Assembly: GCF_001514195.1 (NCBI RefSeq)
Contig: NZ_KQ948742.1
Coordinates: 248,001-312,000, forward strand
From: Streptomyces griseorubiginosus
Lineage (GTDB): Bacteria; Actinomycetota; Actinomycetes; Streptomycetales; Streptomycetaceae
Length of the DNA: 64,000 nucleotides
Reading direction: 5' to 3'
The translations under genes were made by a program, and so were the position numbers. The notes below the pieces were generated by a model. It searched no databases. It saw only the letters and a program-made list of their open reading frames with translations, and was not told the DNA's origin. Shown here one piece after another: positions 52,970-61,103 of the stretch; within the stretch, counting starts at the first letter, position 1; every line of letters begins with the position of its first letter.

Positions 52970-53362
52970 ATGGCAACCGAACCCGTCTCCCTGCCCACCG
53001 CCCTGGCCTCCTTCGCCGAGCAGTGGAGCCCCCGTATCGTCACCGCCGTCAACGACTACGACGTCCGCGTCACGCACGTCGAGGGCGAGCACCTCTGGCA
53101 CGTGCACGACGACACGGACGAGTTCTTCCTGGTCCTCGACGGCGAACTGCACATCGCGCTGCGCGAGGCGGCCGGAGAGCGCACGGTCGTCCTGCCGAAG
53201 CTGTCCGTCTTCACCGTCCCCAAGGGCGTCGAGCACAAGCCGTACGCCCCGGTCCCGACCGACATCCTCCTGCTCGAACCGACCGGCACGTCCACGGTCG
53301 GCGACCGCCACGACGAGGTCCCGGCGCATGTGGAGGCGACGACGGGGCGCGCGCTGGGGTGA
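52970..53362 (+). CDS. Cupin-domain protein
   Basis: 130 residues forming one cupin barrel. The first metal motif is HLWHVHDDTDEFFLVLDGEL (two His and Glu), the second VPKGVEHKPYAP with its His. Small mononuclear-metal cupins of this type are enzymes or sensors of unknown substrate. ATG 52970. It diverges from the AraC pseudogene. Confidence 0.9.
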   Translation: MATEPVSLPTALASFAEQWSPRIVTAVNDYDVRVTHVEGEHLWHVHDDTDEFFLVLDGELHIALREAAGERTVVLPKLSVFTVPKGVEHKPYAPVPTDILLLEPTGTSTVGDRHDEVPAHVEATTGRALG

Positions 53363-53444
53363 GGGGCGCTGAACGGCGTCGAGGATGCGGGGGACAGCTC
53401 TCCCCCGCACCCTCGACGCGAATGCAGCCCGATGCGGGGCTCGA

Positions 53445-53603
53445 CTACCGCCGGCGCGGGGCCAGCTTGAACAGCGCGACGCCCGCCGCGACCAGCGTCG
53501 TGGCGGCCACCAGCATCGCCATGCTGTTCAGCCACATCCCGGTCGCGGCCAGCGTGGCGCCTCCGGCCCCGGTCGTGCCGGCGCCGATCACTCGTCCGTA
53601 CAT
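53445..53603 (-). CDS. 52-residue membrane microprotein with LAATG motif
   Basis: Starts MYGRVIGAGTTG. A Gly-rich N-terminus leads to LAATG, then one hydrophobic helix (MAMLVAATTLVAAGVALF) and a basic end (KLAPRRR). This LAXTG-helix-RRR order is that of a class E sortase sorting signal, though there is no signal peptide. An AGGAG ribosome site lies about 8 nt before the ATG. It starts 18 nt after the GT2 glycosyltransferase stop on the same strand, so the two form an operon. Function unknown. Confidence 0.8.
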   Translation of the reverse strand: MYGRVIGAGTTGAGGATLAATGMWLNSMAMLVAATTLVAAGVALFKLAPRRR

Positions 53604-53621
53604 CGTGTCTCTCCTAGAGGG

Positions 53622-54809
53622 TTATGTTGCGACCCACTTCTCCTCGCTGCGGCGCAACAGCCCCCACAGCGAGGTGAAGTAGACGGCGTGCTGGAACAGG
53701 TCGTAGAGCATCTCGGGGATCATCAGCGCCGCCACCAGCACCGCGCGGGGCCCCGCCCGCCGTACCGAGACCGTCTTCTCGACCAGGAAGATCAGTCCGA
53801 TCACGGTCCAGAAGGGCGAGAAGCCGGGCCAGCCGTACAGCGTGGTGTACGTGACCATGTAGGTGAGGTAGACGAGGAAGGACAGCGCGCCGAAGCCCAT
53901 CAGGAACTGCTGCATGAAGTAGCGGGCGGTGACACGTGTCCAGCCGTAGTCGCGCAGGTTCTCCAGGGCTCCGCGCTGCCACCGCAGCCGCTGGTGCCAG
54001 AGCTTGCCCAGGGTGGGCATGACCTCGGTGGTGACCTCGCAGCCGGCCGGGGACATGGCCCGGTAGCCGAGGGTCTTGACCGCCTTGGTCATCTCGTCGT
54101 CCTCGGTGAGCGAGGCGAGGCTGTAGTAGGCGTTGCCGCCGCCGAGCACCCCGCCGCGGCGGGCGGCGCGCACCTCGCGCAGGACGCGGGCGCGGAACAT
54201 GGTGCCGGTGCCGGTGAGCACCTGGGCCTTGCCGCCGGTGCGCTCCAGCTCCCAGGCGTAGCGGTGGAACTCCATCCGCTGGAGCAGCCCGAGGAGGCCG
54301 CCGCCCTCCTCGCCGTAGAAGACCCCGCCCACGGCGCCGACCTTGCGGTTGAAGGTGCCGATGGCCGTCTCGCTGAACCAGGGGTTGAGGACGGTGTCGG
54401 CGTCCTGCACCAACAGCAGGTCGCGGTCCTCGAGATGGGGCAGCACCCAGGCGATGGCCTGGTTGAGGGCACCGGCCTTCTTGTGGGTGTTGCCCTGGGT
54501 GGCGAAGACCTGCGCGCCGTGCGCGACGGCGATCTCGGCGGTGGCGTCGGTGCAGTTGTCGGCGACCACGACGATCAGGTCGGGACGGCGGGTCTGCCGC
54601 CACAGGCCCTGGATCGCGTCGGCGATGCGGTCCTGTTCGTTGTGGGCCGGTATCAGCACCACCAGGCGCAGCGGGCCGTCGAAGTCGTCGGGTGCGGCGT
54701 GCGCACGCCGGGCGGCGTGCCGACGGGGGCGCGGTGGGCTCGCGGCGGGGGCCGCGAGCGTCGACGCAGGGTGGTGCACGGGGAGCCCCCGGGTGTGCTG
54801 ATGGGCCAC
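53622..54809 (-). CDS. Processive family 2 glycosyltransferase (membrane)
   Basis: 395 residues. The GT-A domain shows VVLIPAHNEQDRI, the substrate aspartates in VQDADTVLN and TEDDEMT, and the processive-enzyme motif QRLRWQRGA. Hydrophobic helices follow at the C-terminus (FGALSFLVYLTYMVT and beyond). Its relatives make beta-linked polysaccharides such as poly-N-acetylglucosamine or hyaluronan-like chains. It is first in an operon with the LAATG microprotein. A large inverted repeat lies upstream. Confidence 0.93.
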   Translation of the reverse strand: MAHQHTRGLPVHHPASTLAAPAASPPRPRRHAARRAHAAPDDFDGPLRLVVLIPAHNEQDRIADAIQGLWRQTRRPDLIVVVADNCTDATAEIAVAHGAQVFATQGNTHKKAGALNQAIAWVLPHLEDRDLLLVQDADTVLNPWFSETAIGTFNRKVGAVGGVFYGEEGGGLLGLLQRMEFHRYAWELERTGGKAQVLTGTGTMFRARVLREVRAARRGGVLGGGNAYYSLASLTEDDEMTKAVKTLGYRAMSPAGCEVTTEVMPTLGKLWHQRLRWQRGALENLRDYGWTRVTARYFMQQFLMGFGALSFLVYLTYMVTYTTLYGWPGFSPFWTVIGLIFLVEKTVSVRRAGPRAVLVAALMIPEMLYDLFQHAVYFTSLWGLLRRSEEKWVAT

Positions 54810-54873
54810 GCCCGGCTACTGCCAACCCCCCGGGCTCTCAAGGCCATCAGCTTTCACTATTTCCACACAAGCG

Positions 54874-54916
54874 GACAAGACAACCGTGATTACGGATTGC
54901 TCACGGTTGTCTGTCC
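54874..54916. promoter_or_regulatory. Large inverted repeat upstream of the glycosyltransferase
   Basis: Arms GGACA-a-GACAACCGTGA and TCACGGTTGTC-TGTCC form a 16-bp stem with a single bulged A and an 11-nt loop. It can be the terminator of the DUF6458 gene (35 nt after its stop). It also overlaps a possible glycosyltransferase promoter on the minus strand (TTGTCT, 17 nt, ATAGTG), so an operator or attenuator role is possible. Confidence 0.7.
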
Positions 54917-54950
54917 TCGCCCTGTGCGTCCTTGGTTCCGCTGATGTCCC

Positions 54951-55199
54951 TTACACGCCGTATCCGTCGGAGTAGCCGTCGCGGCGTCCGTGCGGCTCCT
55001 CGACGACGGTCTGCGTGGTGGGCGGAACCACCACGCGCCGCCGCCGGGCGATGCTGCTGAACGTCGTCACGCCGATCAGCCCCACGATCATGAGGATCAC
55101 ACCGACCAGATCGAGGTTGACCCCCTGCATGTGCCAGTCGGTGGCGAACGTGAGGATTGCTCCCACGGCGATGAGGATGATGCATCCGCCGAGGCCCAT
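54951..55199 (-). CDS. Small two-helix membrane protein (DUF6458-like)
   Basis: 82 residues. Helices at about 4-20 (GGCIILIAVGAILTFA) and 28-46 (LVGVILMIVGLIGVTT) are followed by RRRR and a hydrophilic tail ending DGYSDGYGV. The motif DWHMQGVNLDLVG between the helices fits the DUF6458 family of actinobacteria. ATG 55199. Function unknown. Confidence 0.85.
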   Translation of the reverse strand: MGLGGCIILIAVGAILTFATDWHMQGVNLDLVGVILMIVGLIGVTTFSSIARRRRVVVPPTTQTVVEEPHGRRDGYSDGYGV

Positions 55200-55287
55200 G
55201 AGTGTCGCCTCCCTGTCCGGTCCGGTCGTTCCGGTCCGGAACCCCGGGTACCCCCACTTTCGGCGAATACCCGTCGGGGAGTCCGAA

Positions 55288-56580
55288 CTACCCTTCGAGG
55301 AACGCCACTAGAGCGTTGGCCAGCAGGTGCGGGTCGTCCGCGCCGCACAACTCCCTGACGCTGTGCATCGAGAGGATCGCCACGCCGATGTCGACGGTCT
55401 TGATGCCGTGCCGGGCCGCGGTGATCGGGCCGATCGTGGTGCCGCAGGGCATGGAGTTGTTGGAGACGAAGGACTGGAACGGCACCCCCGCCTTCTCGCA
55501 GGCCGCGGCCCACACGGCCCGCCCCGAACCGTCCGTGGCGTAACGGTTGTTGACGTTGACCTTGAGGATCGGACCGCCGTTGACCCGCGGGTGGTGCGTC
55601 GGATCGTGCCGCTCGGCGTAGTTGGGGTGCACCGCGTGCCCGGTGTCGGAGGACAGGCAGACCGTCCCCGCGAAGGCCCGCGCCCGGTCCTCGTACGACC
55701 CGCCGCGCGTGAACACCGAGCGCTCAAGGACCCCGCCGAGCAGCGGGCCGTCGGCGCCGGTGTCCGACTGGGAGCCGTTCTCCTCGTGGTCGAAGGCGGC
55801 GAGGACCGGGATGTACGGCAGGTCACCGGAGGACACCGCGGCCAGCGCGGCCACGCCCGCGTGCACGGACAGCAGGTTGTCCATCCGGGGGCCGGCCACC
55901 AGCTCGTTGTCCCGACCCAGGTAGGCGGGCGCCTCCACGGAGTGCGTCATCAGGTCCCAGCCGGTCACCTCGCCCGCGCCGAGCCCCAGTTCCTCCTCCA
56001 GGAACGCGATCAGGTCACCGTCGCGCACGTCGTCGCCGAGCCCCCAGATGGGCTGGAGGTGCCGCTGCTTGTCGAGCTTGAGGCCGTCCGAGGACACCGC
56101 GCGGTCCAGGTGGATGGCGAGCTGCGGCACCCGCAGCAGCGGGCGGTCCACGTTCACCAGCCGCGTCGAGCCGTCCCGCAGGGTCAGCCGGCCGGCCAGC
56201 CCCAGGTCGCGGTCGAGCCAGGAGTTCATCAGGGGGCCGCCGTAGATCTCGACGGCGACCTGGCGCCAGCCGTGCGCCCCGCTGTCCGGCAGCGGCTTGA
56301 CCCGCAGGTTCGGGGAGTCGGTGTGGGCGCCGACGATGCGGTACGGCGTGTGGGGCGCCGCGTTCTCGGGGACGTACCAGGCGATGATCGCGCCGCCGCG
56401 CAGCACGTACTTGCCGCCGCTCGACCCCTCCCAGGCGTCCGTCTCCGAGACCTGGCGGAAACCTGCCTTCTCCAACCGCTCGGCGGCGTTCGCCACGGCG
56501 TGGTACGGCGTGGGGCTCGCCGCCAGGAAGGACATGAGGTCGTCGGTGTGGCCGCGGTCGAGGCGGTGGGGTGCGCTCAT
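55288..56580 (-). CDS. apeB: M18 family aminopeptidase
   Basis: 430 residues. Zinc-binding motifs are present: GAHTDSPNLRVKP, DHEENGSQSDTGADG and the C-terminal block with SDTGHAVHPNY and HHPRVNGGP. It removes N-terminal, often acidic, residues from peptides in the cytoplasm as a dodecamer. ATG 56580 (MSAPHRL) has AAGGTG about 6 nt upstream; ATG 56589 is three codons earlier. Confidence 0.95.
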   Translation of the reverse strand: MSAPHRLDRGHTDDLMSFLAASPTPYHAVANAAERLEKAGFRQVSETDAWEGSSGGKYVLRGGAIIAWYVPENAAPHTPYRIVGAHTDSPNLRVKPLPDSGAHGWRQVAVEIYGGPLMNSWLDRDLGLAGRLTLRDGSTRLVNVDRPLLRVPQLAIHLDRAVSSDGLKLDKQRHLQPIWGLGDDVRDGDLIAFLEEELGLGAGEVTGWDLMTHSVEAPAYLGRDNELVAGPRMDNLLSVHAGVAALAAVSSGDLPYIPVLAAFDHEENGSQSDTGADGPLLGGVLERSVFTRGGSYEDRARAFAGTVCLSSDTGHAVHPNYAERHDPTHHPRVNGGPILKVNVNNRYATDGSGRAVWAAACEKAGVPFQSFVSNNSMPCGTTIGPITAARHGIKTVDIGVAILSMHSVRELCGADDPHLLANALVAFLEG

Positions 56581-56673
56581 GGGGTTCACCTTAACGACGT
56601 ACGAGCACCCTCTCCCGAGCGATCGGAACGGGCCCTCGTGAGGACTGAGTACAGCTGTACGGGTGTGTCCTAG

Positions 56674-57505
56674 AACGTGGCCCTGCGGGGGTTGGGGGCG
56701 GGGTGGTGGCGTGGTTGGGGCGGGGTCTCGTCGGGGGTGGTGATGTGGTTGGGGGTGGGGTCTTGGCGGGGCGGTGAGTGGCTGGGGGGGCGTCGGGGTG
56801 GCGATGTGTCGGGGCGGGGCCTCGCTCGGTCGGCGATGCCGTCTCGTCGGGTCGGGACTGTGGCCTTGCGGGGACGGCGTGGCTCCGTCGGGTCGGGACT
56901 GTGGCCTTGCGGGGACGGCGTGGCTCCGTCGGGGCTGGACCTAATCTCCTCGGGACTGGCGACATGCTGCGTCGGGAGGGGGCCCGGACTCGCTAGGACG
57001 GGACTGCGGGCTCGTCGGGGGCCCCGGGTCTCGTCCGTTGGGCCCCGGGTCTTGTCCGGGCGGGGTCATGGTCTCGTCTGGGCGGGACCCTTGTCTCCTC
57101 CAGGCGGCGGCGCGGCCCGCCGGAAGGGGACCGGTGCCTTGCCGGGGCGGACCCCCGGGTCTCGTCCGGGCGGCGGCGCGGCCCCGCCGGAAGTGGACCG
57201 GCGCCTCGCCGGGACGCGCCCCCGGCCTCGCCGCAACGGGACTTTGGCCCCGCCGAGATGAAAACCCGGCCCCGATGAAAACCCGCTCCCGACGAACGAG
57301 CCGCGCCCCGGTCGGAACCGGGGCGCGGCCTCGTCGTACTGGAACACGGCCCTCGCCGGATCGGACCACGGTCCTTCCTTGTCAGGCTGAACCTGGCCCC
57401 GCCGAGCTGGACAACGGTCCTCGTCAGGCTGAACCTGGCCCTCATCGAGCTGGACCTCGGCCCCCGCCGAGCTGGACCGCGGTCCTCGTCAGGCTGGGCC
57501 GTCCC
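56674..57505. repeat. Degenerate 19-23 bp tandem repeat array, non-coding
   Basis: About 830 bases between two same-strand genes consist of some 35-40 diverged units, roughly GTCGGGnGGACnGTGGCCTC on the plus strand. Two 41-bp double units are perfect (56846-56886 and 56887-56927). Another clear pair is GTCAGGCTGAACCTGGCCC at about 57382 and 57425. The left part (56687-56800) has many runs of 4-7 G and could form G-quadruplexes. Unit lengths are not multiples of three and open frames shift between units, so I see no protein. Confidence 0.85.
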
Positions 57506-57515
57506 TCTCGTTCTG

Positions 57516-59342
57516 TTAGAACGCCGCCTCGTCCAGGTCCATCAGGTCCAGCTCGACGCCCTCGGCGATCTTGCGGGCCAGGGTCACGCCGGGCAGGACG
57601 TTGGCCGCGAAGAACTTCGCCGCCGCGATCTTGCCGGTGTAGAACGCCCTGTCCTTGGCCGCGGCCGTCTCCAGCTTCTCGGCGGCGATCGCGGCGCCCT
57701 TGAGGAGCAGGTAGCCGACGACCACGTCACCCGAGGCCATCAGCAGGCGGGTGGTGTTGAGGCCGACCTTGTAGATGTTCTTGACGTCCTGCTCGGTGGC
57801 CGCGAGGTCGGTCAGCATCAGACCGACGATGGCCTCCAGCTCCACGGCCGCCTTGGCAAGCTGCTCACGGGCGCCCGCGAGCTCCTCGCCACCCGTGCCC
57901 ACCGCCAGGAACTTCTTGATGTCCTCGGCGAGGGAGTTCAGGGCCGCGCCCTGGTTGCGGACGATCTTCCGGAAGAAGAAGTCCTGGCCCTGGATCGCGG
58001 TCGTGCCCTCGTACAGGGTGTCGATCTTGGCGTCCCGGATGTACTGCTCGATCGGGTACTCCTGGAGGAACCCGGAGCCGCCGAAGGTCTGGAGCGACTG
58101 GGCGAGCTGCTCGTAGCCCTTCTCCGAGCCGTAGCCCTTGACGATCGGCAGCAGCAGGTCGTTCAGCGCCTCCAGCGCCTTGACGTCCTCGCCCGCCGCC
58201 TCCTTGACCTGGATCTCGTCCTGGATCGAGGCGGTGTAGAGCACCAGCGCGCGCATGCCCTCCGCGTACGCCTTCTGCGTCATCAGCGAGCGGCGCACGT
58301 CCGGGTGGTGCGTGATGGTGACCTTGGGCGCGGTCTTGTCCATGAAGTTCGCGAGGTCGGGGCCCTGCACGCGCTCCTTGGCGTACTCCAGCGCGTTCAG
58401 GTAGCCCGTCGACAGCGTGGAGATCGCCTTCGTGCCGACCATCATCCGGGCGAACTCGATGATCCGGAACATCTGGCGGATGCCGTCGTGCTTGTCGCCG
58501 ATCAGCCAGCCCTTGGCGGGGTGCCGGTCGCCGAAGGTCATCTCGCAGGTGTTGGACGCCTTGAGGCCCATCTTGTGCTCGACGTTCGTCGCGTACACGC
58601 CGTTGCGCTCGCCCAGCTCGCCGGTCTCGAAGTCGAAGAGGTACTTCGGGACGAGGAAGAGGGACAGGCCCTTGGTGCCGGGTCCGGCGCCCTCGGGGCG
58701 GGCGAGGACGTAGTGGAGGATGTTCTCCTCCATGTCGTGCTCACCGGAGGTGATGAAGCGCTTCACGCCCTCGATGTGCCAGGAGCCGTCCTCCTGCTGG
58801 ACCGCCTTGGTGCGGCCGGCGCCGACGTCGGAGCCCGCGTCGGGCTCGGTGAGGACCATCGTGGAGCCCCACTGCTTCTCCACGGCGACCTTGGCGATGT
58901 GCTTCTGGACCTCGTTGCCCTCCTCGAAGAGGATGCCGGCGAACGCGGGGCCCGAGGAGTACATCCACACGGCCGGGTTGGCGCCCAGGATCAGCTCGGC
59001 GAAGGCCCAGATCAGGGAGCGGGGCGAGGTCGTGCCGCCGATCTCCTCGGGCAGGCCGAGCCGCCAGTACTCGGAGTCCATGAAGGCCTTGTAGCTCTTC
59101 TTGAAGGACGCCGGGACCGGCGCGGTGTTCGTCTCGGGGTCGAAGACCGGCGGGTTGCGGTCGGCGTCCGCGAAGGACTCCGCGAGCTCGTTCTCGGAGA
59201 GGCGGGTCAGCTCCTCCAGGATGCTCTTCGCGGTCTCGACGTCCATCTCCGCGAACGGGCCCGTGCCGTACAGCTTGTCGCGCCCGAGTACTTCGAAGAG
59301 GTTGAACTCGATGTCGCGGAGATTGGACTTGTAGTGCCCCAT
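57516..59342 (-). CDS. Large acyl-CoA dehydrogenase (FadE5-like)
   Basis: 608 residues, about 200 longer than short-chain enzymes because of a C-terminal extension (about 470-608). Features are MGHYKSNLRDIEFNLFEV, the FAD/substrate region MVLTEPDAGSDVGAG and FITSGEHD, and the catalytic glutamate in LYEGTTAIQGQ. It catalyses the first beta-oxidation step on long or bulky acyl-CoAs. ATG 59342 starts the conserved N-terminus; an in-frame ATG at 59399 is less likely. TACC-N4-GGTA lies upstream. Confidence 0.95.
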   Translation of the reverse strand: MGHYKSNLRDIEFNLFEVLGRDKLYGTGPFAEMDVETAKSILEELTRLSENELAESFADADRNPPVFDPETNTAPVPASFKKSYKAFMDSEYWRLGLPEEIGGTTSPRSLIWAFAELILGANPAVWMYSSGPAFAGILFEEGNEVQKHIAKVAVEKQWGSTMVLTEPDAGSDVGAGRTKAVQQEDGSWHIEGVKRFITSGEHDMEENILHYVLARPEGAGPGTKGLSLFLVPKYLFDFETGELGERNGVYATNVEHKMGLKASNTCEMTFGDRHPAKGWLIGDKHDGIRQMFRIIEFARMMVGTKAISTLSTGYLNALEYAKERVQGPDLANFMDKTAPKVTITHHPDVRRSLMTQKAYAEGMRALVLYTASIQDEIQVKEAAGEDVKALEALNDLLLPIVKGYGSEKGYEQLAQSLQTFGGSGFLQEYPIEQYIRDAKIDTLYEGTTAIQGQDFFFRKIVRNQGAALNSLAEDIKKFLAVGTGGEELAGAREQLAKAAVELEAIVGLMLTDLAATEQDVKNIYKVGLNTTRLLMASGDVVVGYLLLKGAAIAAEKLETAAAKDRAFYTGKIAAAKFFAANVLPGVTLARKIAEGVELDLMDLDEAAF

Positions 59343-59423
59343 GGCGATGGCTCCGTCAAGAGATCGGCGAGGCACCTGGTTCCTCGCGCCCGTACACATA
59401 CCAACAAGTAGCTACGATGATGC

Positions 59424-59435
59424 TACCCGTCGGTA
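59424..59435. promoter_or_regulatory. Operator candidate TACC-N4-GGTA before the large acyl-CoA dehydrogenase
   Basis: TACCCGTCGGTA at 82-93 nt upstream of the start, in an AT-richer patch that probably holds the promoter (minus strand TTGCGA about 18 nt before CATCAT). A fatty-acid-responsive repressor is a guess. Confidence 0.45.
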
Positions 59436-59471
59436 ATAAGTCGCAACCCCGATCCGGCCATCTGTGAGGAG

Positions 59472-60308
59472 TCACACCGCGATGGTCAGCGAGGCGGTGT
59501 ACCCCTTGGCCACGCTCCCCTTCACCGTCGCGAGCTGCCGGTCGTGACCGTCCCGGAAGACGCTGTCCGTCTCCAGGGACAGCCGGCGCAGGTTGGGCGC
59601 GCTCGGCCCGTACCCCTCGGTCGCGTAGACCGCGTCGCACACGTCCTCGGGGAACGCGAGCTGGGAAGTGCTGGTGATCGCGGTCGCGCTCACGGCGTCC
59701 CGGAGGCTGCCGTAGACCTCGAAGTGGACGTGCGGCCAGCGGCCCGGATAACAGCCAGGGAAGACGCTGCTGAAGGTGACCTGGCCCTGCTCGTCGGTCT
59801 CCTGGACGCCCCGCAGGTAGTTCTCCCCGGTCAGGCCCTCCGTATAGAGGGAGTAGCCGCCCTCCCGGTCGCAGTGCCACACATAGACGGCGGCCTCCTT
59901 CCGCGGGGTCCCGCAGCCCGAGGCCGCGTCCACCACCGTGAGCGTCAGCGTCAGGGGCACGCCCTCGGCGGTGCCGCCCGCGGAGTCGCCGAAGCTGCCG
60001 GTGATGTCCCGGCGGACGACCCCGCTCTCCTTCAGCACGTTCACCCCGTTCGAGCCGTCGCCGGGGTAGGGGCCGGCGGTCTCCTCGGGGACGGCGGCGC
60101 AGGTCGTGCCCGTTCCCGCGTCCGCTCCGGTGGCCGACGGCGACGTCACGGCCGTAGGAGAGGAGGAACCGGTGCAGCCCACCAGGGGCAGCAGGCCCGC
60201 CCCCGTCCCCGCCATGAGCCGGATCATCCGGCGGCGGGCGAGCACGGGAAGGTCGTAGGAGAGTCCCCGGTCGTGCTCGTGCATCTCGTCGTCGCGCTGT
60301 CGGCCCAT
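59472..60308 (-). CDS. Tat-exported intradiol ring-cleavage dioxygenase-like lipoprotein
   Basis: 278 residues. The N-terminus has twin arginines (LARRRMIRLM), a hydrophobic stretch and the lipobox LVGC, so the protein is probably a Tat-exported lipoprotein. A Ser/Thr/Ala linker follows. The dioxygenase domain shows EETAGPYPGDGS, YVWHCDREGGYS and the iron-ligand segment GRWPHVHFEVYG. Intradiol enzymes open catechol rings with non-haem Fe(III). Extracytoplasmic members are common in streptomycetes; the substrate is unknown. Confidence 0.9.
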   Translation of the reverse strand: MGRQRDDEMHEHDRGLSYDLPVLARRRMIRLMAGTGAGLLPLVGCTGSSSPTAVTSPSATGADAGTGTTCAAVPEETAGPYPGDGSNGVNVLKESGVVRRDITGSFGDSAGGTAEGVPLTLTLTVVDAASGCGTPRKEAAVYVWHCDREGGYSLYTEGLTGENYLRGVQETDEQGQVTFSSVFPGCYPGRWPHVHFEVYGSLRDAVSATAITSTSQLAFPEDVCDAVYATEGYGPSAPNLRRLSLETDSVFRDGHDRQLATVKGSVAKGYTASLTIAV

Positions 60309-60364
60309 GCCCCGACGCTACGAGCGACCCCCACCCGAAACCCAGAGCCGGCCGCTGTCAGGTC

Positions 60365-60416
60365 ACTGTCGGTTTCCGGGGCCGGTAGCGACTGTCGGGT
60401 TCCGGGGCCGGTAGCT
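60365..60416. repeat. Two-copy 26-bp tandem repeat
   Basis: Units ACTGTCGG(T/G)TTCCGGGGCC start at 60365 and 60391 and differ at two bases. They lie just upstream of the SseB-like gene. Confidence 0.85.
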
Positions 60417-60453
60417 GCCCGCCGCCCCCGCCCCCCTCGGTACGCTTACGCCC

Positions 60454-60930
60454 ATGTACGGCTACGACCAGAACGCTGGTGCCCAGCAGCAGTACGGCGT
60501 CCCGCCCCAGCAGCCCATGGCCGGCGGTGTGGGCGGGTACGGCCAGCAGCCGCCGCTGTACCCCGAGCCGTCCCCGCCCTCCCTCGCGGACGCGGTGCGT
60601 GCCTTCACCACCGGGCAGATGGCGGCCGAGGACTTCCAGCAGGTCTTCGCCACGTCCAAGGTCTACTGCCCGCGCGGCGACAACCCCGGGTTCCTCGCCC
60701 TGCACAACACCCAGCAGCCGGTGATCCCCATGTTCACCACGCTGAAGGAACTGCGCAGGTACGCGGGCAAGGAGTCCAAGTACTTCGTGATCACCGGCGC
60801 GGAGGTCCTCGACCTGCTGCCCACCGGGTACGGGTTCGTCCTCGACATGGAGGGCGAGCACCGGATCGTGTTCGACGCGAAGGCCGTGGAGCAGATGGTC
60901 GACTTCGCGATGCGCAGGATGTACGGGTAG
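60454..60930 (+). CDS. SseB-family protein
   Basis: 158 residues. A Gln/Gly/Tyr/Pro-rich N-terminal 40 residues precede one SseB-like domain with VYCPRGDNPGFLAL, PVIPMFTTLKELRRYAG and LLPTGYGFVLDMEGEHRI. The family is implicated in ESX-associated or enhanced-serine-sensitivity functions but the role is unclear. ATG 60454. Confidence 0.85.
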   Translation: MYGYDQNAGAQQQYGVPPQQPMAGGVGGYGQQPPLYPEPSPPSLADAVRAFTTGQMAAEDFQQVFATSKVYCPRGDNPGFLALHNTQQPVIPMFTTLKELRRYAGKESKYFVITGAEVLDLLPTGYGFVLDMEGEHRIVFDAKAVEQMVDFAMRRMYG

Positions 60931-61103
60931 CGGTCGCTCCGCGAGATCGAAAACTCCGTTCGATTGTCACAGCCATGCCATAGAGTTCCCTCCGGCAGCC
61001 GCGCCCCGCACGCCACCGCCTCCACGGCGGTCCGCGTCCGGACGCCGCGCGGCGCCTTCAGCTCTCCCGGCACCGCCGGGATTCTCTGTGGGGGTTCATC
61101 ACT

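Noticed and set aside
52920..53440. Additional small genes antisense to the cupin
   Set aside because: They are shadows of the cupin frame with no ribosome site or recognisable sequence.
56677..57703. Arg/Pro/Gly-rich proteins on both strands of the repeat array
   Set aside because: Unit lengths vary between 19 and 23 nt, so no frame keeps a repeat peptide; no ribosome sites; composition only reflects GC bias.
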